This document shows, one piece after another, positions 1 to 13,010 of a DNA stretch of 64,000 nucleotides. Every line of letters begins with the position of its first letter. Position 1 is the first letter of the stretch. Position numbers and translations under genes: made by a program. Below the pieces are notes generated by a model. That model searched no databases. It was not told the DNA's origin and saw only the letters and a list, made by a program, of their open reading frames with translations. Source of the stretch: Branchiostoma floridae (Eukaryota > Chordata > Leptocardii > Amphioxiformes > Branchiostomatidae); contig NC_049979.1 in the NCBI RefSeq assembly GCF_000003815.2, positions 20,722,759-20,786,758 of the forward strand, given 5' to 3'.

Positions 1-2240
1 CCCACTATATCCACAAAAATATCGGCCGTCCCGCAACATCACCTTCACCTACCGACACAAACATGTTAAAGAAAGTGTCCAATTAATGTGTACGATGTTT
101 CCGCGAGAGCAGAATAAAACTTGAAAAGACGTAGGTTTCTAGTGCCCGAACAAAGGGTTTTTATACGCATAAACTACAATTTGCAGCCAAACTGAAAAAC
201 TTTGAACAATCACGCTTCATTCATTCTTCACTTTATCAAACAGCGTATGTAATCTAATAACAATATTCAACGCACATACTATCGTTGTGACGTAATGATG
301 TCTGCAAGTGCAGAATAGAACTTGTAAAGACATAGGTTTCTAGTGCCCAAACAAAGGGTTTTTATATGCATAAAATACATTTTGACGCCAAACTGAAAAA
401 CTTTGAACAATCACGCTTCGTTCATTCTTCGAATTCACTATACTAAACAGCATCTGTAAACTATTCAACGCACATAATATCGTTGTGACGTAATGATGTC
501 TGCAAGTGCAGAATAGAACTTGTAAAGACATAGTCTTCTAGTGCCCGAACAAAGGGTTTTTATATGCATAAACTACATTTTGCTGCAAAACTGAACTTGG
601 TCATTCACGCTTCATTCATTCTTCACTATACTAAAAAGCGTCTGTAATCTAATAATAATATTCAACGCACATTATATCGTTGTGACGTAATGATGTCTGC
701 AAGTGCAGAATAGCACTTGGAAAGACGTAGGTTTCTAGTGCCCGACACAAACGAAGGGTTTTTATATGCATAAACTGTACTTGGCAGCAAAACTAAACAA
801 CTTTAAACAATCACGCTTCATCTATTCTTCACTATACTAAACAGCGTCTGTAATCTAACAATAATATTTAACGCACATAATATCGTTGTGACGTAATGTT
901 GTCTGCATGTGCAGAATGGAACTTGTAAAGACATAGTCTCCTAGTGCCCGAACAAAGGGTTTTTATATGTATAAACTGTATTTGGCAGCAAAACTAAACA
1001 ACTTTGAACAATCACACTTCATTCATGCTTCACTACACTAAACAGCGTCTGTAATCTAATAATAATATTCAACGCACATAATATCGTTGTGACGTAATGT
1101 TGTCTGCAAGTGCAGAAGGGAACTTGTCAAGACGTAGGTTTCTAGAGCCCAAACAAAGGGGTTTTACATGCATAAACTACATTTTGCAGCCAAACTGAAC
1201 AACTTTGAACAATCACGCTTCATTCATTCTTCACTTTACCAAACAGCGCATGTAATCTAATAACAATATTCAACGCACATAATATCGTTGTGACGTAATG
1301 ATGTCTGCAAGTGCAGAAAATAACTTGTAAAGACAAAGGTCCCTAGTGCTCGAACAAAGTGTTTTTATATGCATAAACTGTACTTGGCAGCAAAACTAAA
1401 CAACTTTGAACAATCACGCTTCATTTATTCTTCACTATACTAAAGAGCGTCTGTAATCTAATAATTATATTCAACGCACATGATATCGTTGTGACGTAAT
1501 GATGTCTGCAAGTGCAGAATAGCACTTGGAAAGACGTAGGTTTCTAGTGCCCGACACAAACGAAGGGTTTTTATATGCCTAAACTACATTTTGCTGCAAA
1601 ACTGAACTTGGTCATTCACGCTTCATTCATTCTTCACTTTACTAAACAGCGTCTGTAATCTAATAATAATATTCAACGCACATAATATCGTTGTGACGTA
1701 ATGATGTCTGCAAGTGCAGAATAAAAATTGTAAAGGCGTAGGATTATAGTGCCCGAACAAAGGGTTTTTATATGCATAAGCTGTACTTGGCAGCAATACT
1801 AAACAACTTTGAACAATCACGCTTCATTCATTCTTCACTATACAAAATAGCGTCTGTAATCTAATAATAATATTCAACGCACATAATATCGTTGTGACGT
1901 AATGTTGTCTGCAAGTGCAGAATGGAACTTGTCAAGACGTAGGTTTCTAGACCCCAAACAAAGGGGTTTTATATGCATAAACTACATTTTGCAGCCAAAC
2001 TGAACAACTTTGAACAATCACGCTTCATTCATTCTTCACTTTACCAAACAGCGCATGTAATCTAATAACAATATTCAACGCACATAATATCGTTGTGACT
2101 TAATGATGTCTGCAAGTGCAGAAAATAACTTGTAAAGACAAAGGTTCCTAGTGCTCGAACAAAGTGTTTTTATATGCATAAACTGTACTTGGCAGCATAT
2201 CTTTACAACTTTGGACAATCACGCTTCATTTATTCTTCAC
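1..2240. repeat. Satellite array, block 1 (about 200-bp unit)
   Basis: About eleven tandem copies of a unit of roughly 197-206 bp fill this block. Landmark words recur once per unit: TGTGACGTAATGATGTCTGC, ACAAAGGGTTTTTATATGC and TTGAACAATCACGCTTCATT. Landmark spacings measured here are 198, 197, 206 and 201 bp. Units near 1100-1330 and 1910-2140 share private variants about 810 bp apart, so multi-unit segments have been copied as blocks. Short reading frames in the array are by-products of the repeat and are not genes. Confidence 0.95.
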
Positions 2241-5038
2241 TATACTAGAAACCTATGTCTTTACAATTTTTTTTCTGCACTTGCAGACATCATTACATCA
2301 CAACTATATTATGTGCGTTGAATATTATTATTACATTACAGTCGACGCTTTGTAGTTTGAAGAATAATCGAAGCGTGATTGATTAAAGTTGTTCAGTTTG
2401 GCTGGCAAGTACAGTTTATGCATGTTCAGACTCTCTGTTCGGGCACTAGAAGCCTGTGTCTTTAAAAGTTCTATTCTGCACTTGTAGACATCATTACGTT
2501 AAAACGATATTATGTGCGTTGAATATTATTATACATTACAGACTCTGTTTAGTATAGTAAAGACCAAAGGAAGCGTAATTGATCAAAGTTGTTCGGTTTT
2601 CTTGAAATTGTAGTTTATGCATATAAAAATCCTTTGTTCGGGCACTAGAAACCTACGTCTTTACAAGTTCTATTCAGCACTTGCAGACATCATTACGTCA
2701 CAACTGTTTTATGTGCGTTGAATTTTATTATTAGATTACAGACGCTTTACAGTTTAGTGAAGAATAATATAGAATCGTTATTGATCAAAGTTATTCAGTT
2801 TTGCTGGCAAGTACAGTTTATGCATGTTCAAACCCTTTGTTCGGGCACTAGAAACCTATGTCTTTACAAGTTCTTTTCTGCACTTGCAGACATCATTACA
2901 TCACAACTATATTATGTGCGTTGAATATTATTATTACATTACAGACAGTTTGTAGTTTAGTGAAGAATAATCGAATCGTTATTGATCAAAGTTATTCAGT
3001 TTTGCTGGCAAGTACAGTTTATGCATGTTCAAACCCTTTGTTCGGGCACTAGAAACCTATGTCTTTACAAGTTTTATTCTGCACTTGCAGACATCATTAC
3101 GTCGCAACGATATTATGTACGTTGAATATTATTATAACATGACAGAAGCTGTTAAGTATAAAGTAGAATGAACGAAGCGTGATTGATCAAAGTTGTTCAG
3201 TTTTGCTGAAATTGTAGTTTATGCATATAAAAATCCTTTGTTCGGGCACTAGAAACCTACGTCTAGAGCTACAACTTCTATTCTGCACTTGCAGACATCA
3301 TTACGACAAAACGATATTATGTGCGTTGAATATTACTATTACATTACAGACGCTGTTTAGTATAGTGAAGAATGAACGAAGTGTGATTGTTCAAAGTTGT
3401 CTAGTTTTGCTGCAAAATATAGTTTATGCATATAAAAACAATTTGTTCGAGCACTAGAAACCTACGTCTTTACAAGTTCTATTCAGCACTTGCAGACATC
3501 ATTACGTCACAACTGTATTATGTGCGTTGAATATTATTATTAAATTACAGACTCTGTTTAGTAGAGTGAACAATGAACGAAGCGTGATTGATCAAAGTTG
3601 TTCAATTTTGCTGAAATTGTAGTTTATGCATATAAAAATCCTTTGTTCGGGCACTAGAAACCTACGTCTTTACAACTTCTATTCAGCACTTGCAGACATC
3701 ATTACGTCACAACGATATTATGTGCGTTGAATATTATTATTAGATTACAGACGCTGTTTAGTATAGTGAAGAATGAAAGAAGCGTTATCGTTCAAAGTTG
3801 TTCAGTTTTGCTGCCAAGTACAGTTTATGCATATAAAAACCCTTTGTTCGGGCACTAGAAAACTACGTATTTACAAGTTATATTCTGCACTTGCAGACAT
3901 CATTACGTCACAACGATATTACGTGCGTTGAATATTATTATTACATTACAGACGCTTTACCGTTTAGTGAAGAATAATCGAAGCGTGATTGATTAAAGTT
4001 GTTCAGTTTGGCTGGCAAGTACAGTTTATGCATGTTCAGACTCTCTGTTCGGGCACTAGAAGCCTGTGTCTTTAAAAGTTCTATTCTGCACTTGTAGACA
4101 TCATTACGTTAAAACGATATTATGTGCGTTGAATATTATTATACATTACAGACTCTGTTTAGTATAGTAAAGACCAAAGGAAGCGTAATTGATCAAAGTT
4201 GTTCGGTTTTCTTGAAATTGTAGTTTATGCATATAAAAATCCTTTGTTCGGGCACTAGAAACCTACGTCTTTACAAGTTCTATTCAGCACTTGCAGACAT
4301 CATTACGTCACAACTGTTTTATGTGCGTTGAATTTTATTATTAGATTACAGACGCTTTACAGTTTAGTGAAGAATAATATAGAATCGTTATTGATCAAAG
4401 TTATTCAGTTTTGCTGGCAAGTACAGTTTATGCATGTTCAAACCCTTTGTTCGGGCACTAGAAACCTATGTCTTTACAAGTTCTTTTCTGCACTTGCAGA
4501 CATCATTACATCACAACTATATTATGTGCGTTGAATATTATTATTACATTACAGACGCTTTGTAGTTTAGTGAAGAATAATCGAATCGTTATTGATCAAA
4601 GTTATTCAGTTTTGCTGGCAAGTACAGTTTATGCATGTTCAAACCCTTTGTTCGGGCACTAGAAACCTATGTCTTTACAAGTTTTATTCTGCACTTGGAG
4701 ACATCATTACGTCACAACGATATTGTGTGCGTTGAATATTATCATTAGATCAAAGACGTTGTTTAGTATAGTGAAAAATGAACGAAGCGTTATTGATCGA
4801 AGTTGTTCAGTTTTGCTGCCAAGTACAGTTTATGCATATAAATACCCTTTGTTCGGGCACTAGAAAACTACGTATTTACAAGTTATATTCTGCACTTGCA
4901 GACATCATTACGTCACAACGATATTATGTGCGTTGAATATTATTATTAGATTACAGACGCTTTGCAGTTTAGTGAAGAATAATCGAATCGTTATTGATCA
5001 AAGTTAATCAGTTTTGCTGGCAAGTACAGTTTATGCAT
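2241..5038. repeat. Satellite array, block 2 (reverse orientation)
   Basis: The same unit as block 1 runs here as its reverse complement (CTTTGTTCGGGCACTAGAAA, GCAGACATCATTACGTCACA), about fourteen copies. The switch point is near 2240-2250, where block 1 text (TTCACTATACTAG) runs directly into reversed text (AAACCTATGTC). A segment of roughly 770 bp starting at 2359 recurs at 3969, an offset of 1610 bp. Several 60-70 codon frames in this block therefore occur twice. They are repeat artefacts. Confidence 0.95.
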
Positions 5039-5126
5039 AGCCAAACCCGGCTAAGGAGTAGTTTACGACCCAAAGCATTGACTTTTTAGCCCGACGCCAA
5101 TACCGTGCGTCGGCGGTCAAATACAG

Positions 5127-7937
5127 CTAAAGTAGTGTCTTCGGGGTTGCATCCTGAAATCTACTGTCCCAGTTCAGTTAGCCGTGTCTTGACGTTCACT
5201 GTTTGAGACTTATACTTGCAAGTGGATTTATGAGTTGGACCATTGATACAGTCAAGCATTGCGTCGATTCAGCCGTCGATTTGCTTGAAGCCAGCGATTT
5301 AGCCGGCGATTTGTCTTGCACAGAAGGTAGCATCTGATTCGGGCGTCGATTCGTACAAACTGCAACTGCTTCATTTCCATTGAAACCTATATATATAGAT
5401 ATAAAAAAATGCTACTTATTGTCTGTTACCACCCAATATAACGTTATGTATAACGTTATTTAAACATAAAAGTAGCTTTCCGGTCCCTGTCATATTAACG
5501 CTATGGCGTTTGATAGTTAGAAATATACAAGTTCATTTATGTAAATACTGCATTATGTACCTCAAAGACATTTGACGCCTTATAGCAAGGTAGCTTGATG
5601 ATTTTTGAAGTCCAAATGACATTCTACAATCACTAAATTAGATAGTAAATAAGATTCAATAATCAGAATTAACGCACACGCAATCGTGATGTCATAACGT
5701 CTAAAATATGGACAATACTAATAACAGTTGCTTTCCATATCCCTGGTATTCTAGGTAAATACAACACTTTCAAAGCCTTGTAGAAACGTAACTAAGTAAT
5801 CAATAGCAGTCAAATGGATTTCTACTCGCTCTCGACGGGTTTTACTATCAAAATCAAGTGATAAAAGTAACGCACATTTTTTAACCTTGATGCCATAACG
5901 TTTGAAATTTTTGGTACCTTAGCCTCAAACCCTTTGTTCGGGCACTAGAAACCTGTGTCTTTAAAAGTTCTATTCTGCACTTGTAGACATCATTACGTTA
6001 AAACGATATTATGTGCGTTGAATATTACTATACATTACAGACTCTGTTTAGTATAGTAAAGACCAAAGGAAGCGTAATTGATCAAAGTTGTTCAGTTCTC
6101 TTGAAATTGTATATTATGCATATAAGAATCCTTTGTTCGGGCACTAGAAACCTACGTCTTTACAGTCAAGTTCTATTCTGCACTTGCAGACATCATTACG
6201 ATATTATGGGTGTTGAATATTATTATTACATTACAGACTCTGTTTAGTATAGTAAAGACCAAAGGAAGCGTGATTGATCAAAGTTGTTCAGTTTTGCTGA
6301 AATTGTAGTATATGCATATAAAAACCCTTTGTTCGGGCACTAGAAACCTACGTCTCTACAACTTCTATTCTGCACTTGCAGACATCATTACGTCACAACT
6401 GTATTATGTGTGTTGAATATTATTATTAAATTACAGACTCTGTTTAGTAGAGTGAAGAATGAACGAAGCGTGATTGATCAAAGTTGTTCAGTTTTGCTGA
6501 AATTGTAGTTTATGCATATAAAAATCCTTTGTTCGGGCACTAGAAACCTACGTCTTTACAAGTTCTATTCAGCACTTGCAGACATCATTACGTCACAACT
6601 GTATTATGTGCGTTGAATATTATTATTAAATTACAGACTCTGTTTAGTATAGTGAAGAATGAACGAAGCGTGATTGATCAAAGTTGTTCAGTTTTGCTGC
6701 CAAGTACAGTTTATGCATATAAAAACCCTTTGTTCGGGCACTAGAAAACTACGTATTTACAAGTTCTATTCTGCACTTGCAGACATCATTACGTCATAAC
6801 TGTATTATGTGCGTTGAATATTATTTTATTAGATTACAGACGCTGTTAGTATAGTGAAGAATGAACGAAGCGTGATTAATCAAAGTTGTTTAATTTTGCT
6901 GCAAATTATAGTTTATGCATATAAAACCCTTTGTTCGGGCACTAGAAAACTACGTCTTTACAAGTTCTATTTGGTTATGACGTCACGATGACATGATGTG
7001 CGGTAATTTGGATGCTTTAATCTGATGTAACAAGTGATTCAATGATTGTTGAATGTCGTTTGGATTACAATCATTATTTTAAGCGACCTTGATACATGGC
7101 GTTTCTTGTCTTGGATGTATATAATGTATTATTTACATAAATGACTTATCCAAAAATTTCAAACGTTATGGCATCAAGGTTAAAAAATGTGCGTTACTTT
7201 TATCACTTGATTTTGATAGTAAAACCCGTCGAGAGCGAGTAGAAATCCATTTGACTGCTATTGATTACTTAGTTACGTTTCTACAAGGCTTTGAAAGTGT
7301 TGTATTTACCTAGAATACCAGGGATATGGAAAGCAACTGTTATTAGTATTGTCCATATTTTAGACGTTATGACATCACGATTGCGTGTGCGTTAATTCTG
7401 ATTATTGAATCTTATTTACTATCTAATTTAGTGATTGTAGAATGTCATTTGGACTTCAAAAATCATCAAGCTACCTTGCTATAAGGCGTCAAATGTCTTT
7501 GAGGTACATAATGCAGTATTTACATAAATGAACTTGTATATTTCTAACTATCAAACGCCATAGCGTTAATATGACAGGGACCGGAAAGCTACTTTTATGT
7601 TTAAATAACGTTATACATAACGTTATATTGGGTGGTAACAGACAATAAGTAGCATTTTTTTATATCTATATATATAGGTTTCAATGGAAATGAAGCAGTT
7701 GCAGTTTGTACGAATCGACGCCCGAATCAGATGCTACCTTCTGTGCAAGACAAATCGCCGGCTAAATCGCTGGCTTCAAGCAAATCGACGGCTGAATCGA
7801 CGCAATGCTTGACTGTATCAATGGTCCAACTCATAAATCCACTTGCAAGTATAAGTCTCAAACAGTGAACGTCAAGACACGGCTAACTGAACTGGGACAG
7901 TAGATTTCAGGATGCAACCCCGAAGACACTACTTTAG
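5127..7937. mobile_element. Foldback element with 788-bp terminal inverted repeats
   Basis: The left arm (5127-5914) and right arm (7150-7937) are reverse complements of equal length, 788 bp, with every block I compared matching. The element begins CTAAAGTAGTGTC and ends GACACTACTTTAG, and ACAG lies immediately outside both ends, a possible 4-bp target duplication. The core holds about five reversed satellite units (5926-6968) plus about 180 bp of more diverged related sequence (6969-7149). No transposase frame is visible, so this would be a non-autonomous or foldback element. A segmental palindrome is the alternative. Confidence 0.85.
5926..6968. repeat. Satellite units inside the foldback element
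   Basis: These are about five units of the same 200-bp satellite as 1-5038, in the same orientation as block 2. They show the GTTCGGGCACTAGAAA and CAGACATCATTACG landmarks. Both margins are abrupt: left at the end of the inverted arm and right at TACAAGTTCTATTTGG. Confidence 0.9.
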
Positions 7938-10900
7938 ACAGATACCACAAACCCCCATGTGGTGCCCACTTCAAATTTCTCGGCGTGGGGCCATCCCATT
8001 GAAAAACAATGGGGCCGACACCTCAGCGAAATGGTCAACTTTGATGCGCCGGATGCCGTCTTAGAATACATTTTGACATCTTGAATGAAGTCCACAATGT
8101 TCTCTGACTTATCAAGAGTACGATGATACAGTTATTATCCCCATTTGACAAATTGTTTATTTTCTATGATTTTTTTGTGTAAAGCATCCTTATGCCTAAT
8201 TCTGGCTGTCGACATTCACGGAAGGCCCGCCATTTTGGTTTGAAAATCAGCTGCTTTGGACAGAAGCTAGCCACTTATTGTGTTACAGATTGCCGTGATA
8301 CGGCGTAAATTGCCTGGATGCGCAAGTGTATGAAGTATGAACAAAATAAAGTGTAAAGTGTGTAGTCTCCATATCTCACCGACAATTTATGTTATGAATT
8401 TGGGAAGTTATGTTGGAAAAGCCGAATCTTTAATCAGCGCTGTGTTTCATCGTCATAATGCGTCCCCCTGAACGCCACGACTGCGTTGGACGGGTGCCCA
8501 GTGAAACGCTGTGACGGTCCGATTTCATGGGGATACTCGAGCCACGGAGGAAAAAATTACTTATACCTTAAAATAATGTTTAATTGTACAAAGACTACAC
8601 GCAATTTTCGCAATTAAGAAAATTTCACATCCTTGGATTTTTTTTTACTTTTGTTTCGTTACACTGTCGTTGCCGTGTGTTCACCTGCACAAGGAAACGG
8701 GTTATACAGTACATCGACTTTATACGGCACTTTTTTAGCGGGTTTTGGCGATCAGAAACGGGAAATGTCTGTCCGTTGATTGTTTTTCGGTCGACTGCCC
8801 GATGACCAGGAACGTCCGATGGCGACTTTCCGACCCAGTTCCAACCCAAGAGCGCCGTCAGGAACAGGTAGGTCTTCATGCAGAGTTGCGCCCTTGACTA
8901 CCAGCCAGCGGATGAAACCCAAATTCCTAGCTACCGATGTAGCTACACTAGCGATGGCTAAACTAAGGAATATCAACTTATCTAGAAATACATGTCGTAA
9001 CGTAAATAGAACTGAGCGTACCCGGTAAAAATTGGAAAGGTCTATTATTATAGGGGATTGTTCTGATTAAGTTCATTGAAGTAAACAAAATGCCAATTGA
9101 AATATTTCATACGGTTGTGAAATGTTGCTACATATTCAAAGGAAGCTGGCCAAATTACTTATCTTTTGAAAAAGTTTATTTCATATTTCTTTATGTGATT
9201 CTCCCCCTGCTATTACTATTAGAACGTCCCTTAGATCGTGGGAATCCCCAATATATAGAAGTTCGCTACATCCAAGTTGTACTGGGTGTCGGTGCTTTGA
9301 TCTAGTATCATATGTACCGCGCCGACGACAAAATCAATCAATTTTGACTACCGCCTATCACGCAATGCATGACGGTCTAGCATCAGTTGTCGGTAGAAGA
9401 AAATATTTGTGCGCCTTGTAGGAAATGCCACAAACATTATATTTTCTCCCTTTAAACTGGTACATGGACAGTGTTTTGTAAGAAAAGTGGTAAGAAGAGG
9501 TTTCAGTCTAAATATACACTTTGAAGGGATATTGGATCTCGTTTTATTGTCAATGTATTGGCGCGGGACGGACAAGACGTGAGGATGCCCACGGAAGTGC
9601 GTGCGTCGTCAGTCAAACAACAAATGTGCCGGTATCATTTGTATAGGTGATACTGCGCTATTTATAAACGAAACTGAAAGCATTTAATTATGAATTATTG
9701 TACACATCGCCTGATATATGCTCATTGCTCAAATTTATACATAACACAGATATTATTACGTGTAATCACTTGGAAAAGTAAATTGTACATGTACATCGTC
9801 TGAAGGAAAAATCATCAAAAACGAAAATCGCATGTGGGGAAAGCGTCCAGAAAGACGGGAAAGGACATGAATAATGATAGGGAAAAAGATTTGTCAAGGA
9901 AACTTCTACAAAATGTTTTCAGAGCCTACAATAGCAAACTTCTTGGCTCTAGGGCCAACAAGCCCCCAAGAATTGAAGAAAACTCTCAACTCTCGATGTA
10001 ACGAAACGACTCCCTCCGTCCTTTTTTAGACCAGAGTCAAGCTACGTTTTTGTGTGTGTGTGTGTGTTGGTGCAAGGAAGTGGTAAGCTTTAGATGTAAA
10101 CCAGAAAGCAAGATATTTATACAAAGACCAAGTAGATTAGAATAATTTTTACGTTGTTTCCTAGCCTAGTTTCGTAACATCGGTTCATAACATTGATTTG
10201 AACGAACAGTCAGCCATTCTTGAGATTATCGTTACAGGAAGCAAGCGGGCGCTCCTGGTGCACCCGACGGGCCGACATGCAGCGTGGCCTCCGGCGTTAA
10301 ATATCTGCTAAAGAAAAAAAAAAAATATTGAAATTTGAGTCACGAGGTTTTGTTATCAAGTAAACCAGCTTATAATAAAGAATCAAGTATAGAAGATGTT
10401 TAGTTTATGACTTGTCTGTATGCATCTGGCTTGTGAAAGGAAGACTCGAAGCGTAAACTCTGGGTCATACTCGCAAATATTATGTTGTGTGCGTGGTCGG
10501 TGATATTATATACTGATAATACCTGACCCATTTCCAATCCGAGGCCCGGCTATGAAGTTTTGCGGTACAAAAAGTATGACATTAAAGACAACAAAAGACG
10601 CTAAACGTGCTAAATTATTCAAGTCTTCAAGGGCACACATTGTTCATATCTATTGATTGTTTTTTTTGTATTTTTTTTGTATTTTGTTTCCGAAACAGCC
10701 CGGCCCGTCGGGAACTCTAGCAATTTAGCGTGCTGCTCAACACGCTATTTTATAAACTGAAGAGTATGACTAGGAAAACATTGACTCAATTATTTCAACA
10801 AGAGAGTGTACAGAGTGAAAAAAAAATTTTACCATCGTCTTGACATAACAAAATTGCATTTGGTGTAACCCGTTTTGGCGTGCGACTCAACACGCAATAA

Positions 10901-11523
10901 CGGGAGACAACCGGGTCGGCGGCTTAGTGAAATTAGCATACCGAAAAAGAGATCTGCACACACAAAAAACAGAGAATAATCTCAAAAAGGAAAACCTAAA
11001 ATCTATTGCCATATTGATGTGCAAATTCTGCGTGCTAAGGCTCCAAACTGTTGGTGTGTGTATGTCCGTCCTTTTGCGCGGCTCAACACGCCATAACGGC
11101 GTCCTGGCGTGCCTGCTGTCACATGCTGACGGTCGGACTGGCAAGTTCAATGTGTGTCACTGTGTGTGTTGACGTTATATTATGAAACATCTATGATTTA
11201 CAAACAAAGTTTTCAGTACCAAAATACTTTTATGCAACCTCTGGTTCTCGACAAAACAACCTGAAATCGTATGCGGACAAATGAAACGCACACCAACCCA
11301 TGCTAGATGTGTGTGTAGAATAAGTGGCTAGCTTTCCTTCAAACCAGTTCGTATCAGTCATGGCGCGCGGTTCTTCCGTGCCGTGCACTGCGCGGCGGAT
11401 AGGTACGATTTTACACAGGTCTATCAGCAACTAATCGGTGCAATACGCTTGGTATAACATCTAAAAATTATGGAAAAGGTAAAAGTTATAAATTCTGGTG
11501 TTCGTTACTTTTTTTATTTGCAG
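7938..11523. other. Stretch without a supported gene
   Basis: I see no multi-exon gene here. A possible first exon at 8819-8867 starts with ATG in a GC-richer patch, encodes 16 residues and ends at GTAGGT, but nothing confirms it. A short GT run lies near 10052-10068. Small GCGTG-N8-CACGC hairpins occur at 10727 and 10878, with a degenerate relative near 11069. The rest is AT-rich and unassigned. Confidence 0.5.
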
Positions 11524-11631
11524 AATGGATTCGTCAAACTCCCTCCAATCCGCGGCGCCCACCCGACCCACGAACTTCGCAAACTCGATCAATTTTTCCC
11601 AGGCTTTGTCATTCTTCATATAAAAAAATAA
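11524..11631 (+). CDS. Possible terminal coding exon, product unknown
   Basis: A pyrimidine-rich tract ending TTTGCAG is followed by an open frame (starting NGFVKLPPIRG) that stops at 11629-11631. AATAAA signals overlap and follow the stop, with another near 11693. This arrangement looks like a last exon. A second frame is also open for more than 100 bases, so the phase is uncertain. If it is real, the upstream exons should lie between 7938 and 11500. I recognise no family. Confidence 0.25.
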   Translation, partial: NGFVKLPPIRGAHPTHELRKLDQFFPGFVILHIKK

Positions 11632-11828
11632 ATAAAAGGCGATTATAAGGTATTTTCAAGTCAGTTCTCTACACTTTACATTTTCTGGATGCAATAAAAG
11701 ACAGCCGTTCTTGGTGCCCTATACAGCACCTCATGACTGCCGTCACTGCGTGTCCGCTGTGCACGTCATAGCTACGTTATAGCGTGTCAGTCAGCACGCT
11801 TACATACCTACATCATAGTACACGTCTG

Positions 11829-12783
11829 ATGCATCATAGTCCACATCCGCCAGGTGTCTCTTCGCGCAGGGTGAGACCTCGTCTTCCTCCCTCCGACGCT
11901 TCTGCCTGTTCAGACAGCCGTCCATGTAAATCAAGTCCACGGTCTCGTCGTCTCACACTGCTGGTCACCTCGGGTAGACCGCTTCACCACAGATCTTCTC
12001 CGGCCGAAGCTCACAGCTGGCCGTTTTTGGGACAAAGTGTCCGCAAAGGGCAGAAAGTGGTTTCTACCGGCAGGTTGGACAGCACACACGGTCATTCTGG
12101 TCAATCCTCTGCACCTGGCCGAACCGCTGGACTCTGATGTCGTCACATCGTCTCCGGAGTCGTCGGAGTTGCTCTGTAGCGCCGGAGAAGCGGACAGACC
12201 CAGCAGGAGCTCTCTCGCTACAGACGACCTTTCTCCTCCGGAGAACCCAGGTGTCTGCGTAGTGCTGGGTGGAAGCGGGGTGAAGTTGACGTGACCCGCC
12301 GGCTTGCTGGGACGGATGGACATCCGGGCGGTCTTCCTTCCCTCGTAATGCTGCCAGGCCAGCCCCCTCGCGACCCGATCGTTAAGTTTCAGCACGTATC
12401 TCAGCATGTACGGCTCCATCCTCTGTCACCTGTCTGACGTTAGATTGACGTGAATCACGGCGAAACGCGACAACAACTCAGTGGTTGAGATCAGCCGTCA
12501 ACTCTGAGAGGATCTGTAATAGAAAGACATTACTGTCCACCTGATATCATGTTATGTTGTTCACAACTTCAAACTGCCAACAGAAAGTTGTTCAACGTGA
12601 GATATTTGAGAAGATTCAAGAGGAAAAGTTAAAACAAACCTCTTTTTTTCAAGATGGCCGACTTCATTGTAGAAAAAGAACCACGGAGAACGCCGAACGT
12701 TCTATTTACCGTCACTTTATTACGCCATTCCATGGCAACAGTTACTACATGAGGAGCAGTGTTGTAGAACTGTTCTTGAACAG
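11829..12783. repeat. Left arm of gene-bearing inverted duplication
   Basis: This segment is the diverged reverse complement of about 13513-14500. The similarity covers a whole intronless gene plus roughly 350 bp upstream of its start, including the CAAGATGGCCGACTTC block. The arms face each other across a spacer of about 730 bp. Confidence 0.85.
11931..12419 (-). pseudogene. Frameshifted copy of an unknown intronless gene
   Basis: The frame encodes 162 residues starting MEPYMLRYVLKLNDRVARG and matches the plus-strand gene at 13885 almost to its end. Relative to that copy it lacks 10 bp after codons for QQCETT. The frame then shifts and stops within five codons. The lost C-terminal frame (QKRRREEDE and CAKRHLADVDY equivalents) still reads open downstream to about 11799, so the lesion is recent or a sequence error. 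The family is not recognised. The protein is rich in Ser, Arg and Asp without membrane segments. It could be a working truncated paralog instead of a pseudogene. Confidence 0.6.
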
Positions 12784-12954
12784 CCAAATCTACAGACCAC
12801 TAGCACTGCTCGTGCGATGAAGTAACGTTAGTATCTTTGTAATAATTAAGTGACAAAAGTCGTTGAAACAAGCGCCGCCCCACATTCCGGAAGAAATATT
12901 TTCTACGGTCCGTTGATTCGATAGTATTATGTAACGATGCATTTTATGGCATTG

Positions 12955-13010
12955 CCGAACTTTCTATTTACAGTCACGTTATCATACCATTCCATGGTAG
13001 TTACTACATG
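12955..13010. repeat. Partial third copy of the shared upstream block
   Basis: CCGAACTTTCTATTTACAGT through CCATTCCATGG and TTACTACATG is a diverged direct copy of the block at about 12691-12750, which is part of the left arm. Only this fragment of the upstream region is present, with no coding part. Confidence 0.6.

Noticed and set aside
1-5038. CRISPR-like regular repeats
   Set aside because: Units are about 200 bp with no unique spacers, in a eukaryotic genome; this is a satellite.
340-6247. Sixty- to eighty-codon frames with similar peptides (TCRHHYVTTILCALN)
   Set aside because: They recur once per satellite unit, appear on both strands according to array orientation, and are repeat translation only.
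11784-12294. Plus-strand frames of 85-117 codons
   Set aside because: They are antisense to the conserved coding region of the inverted gene copy.
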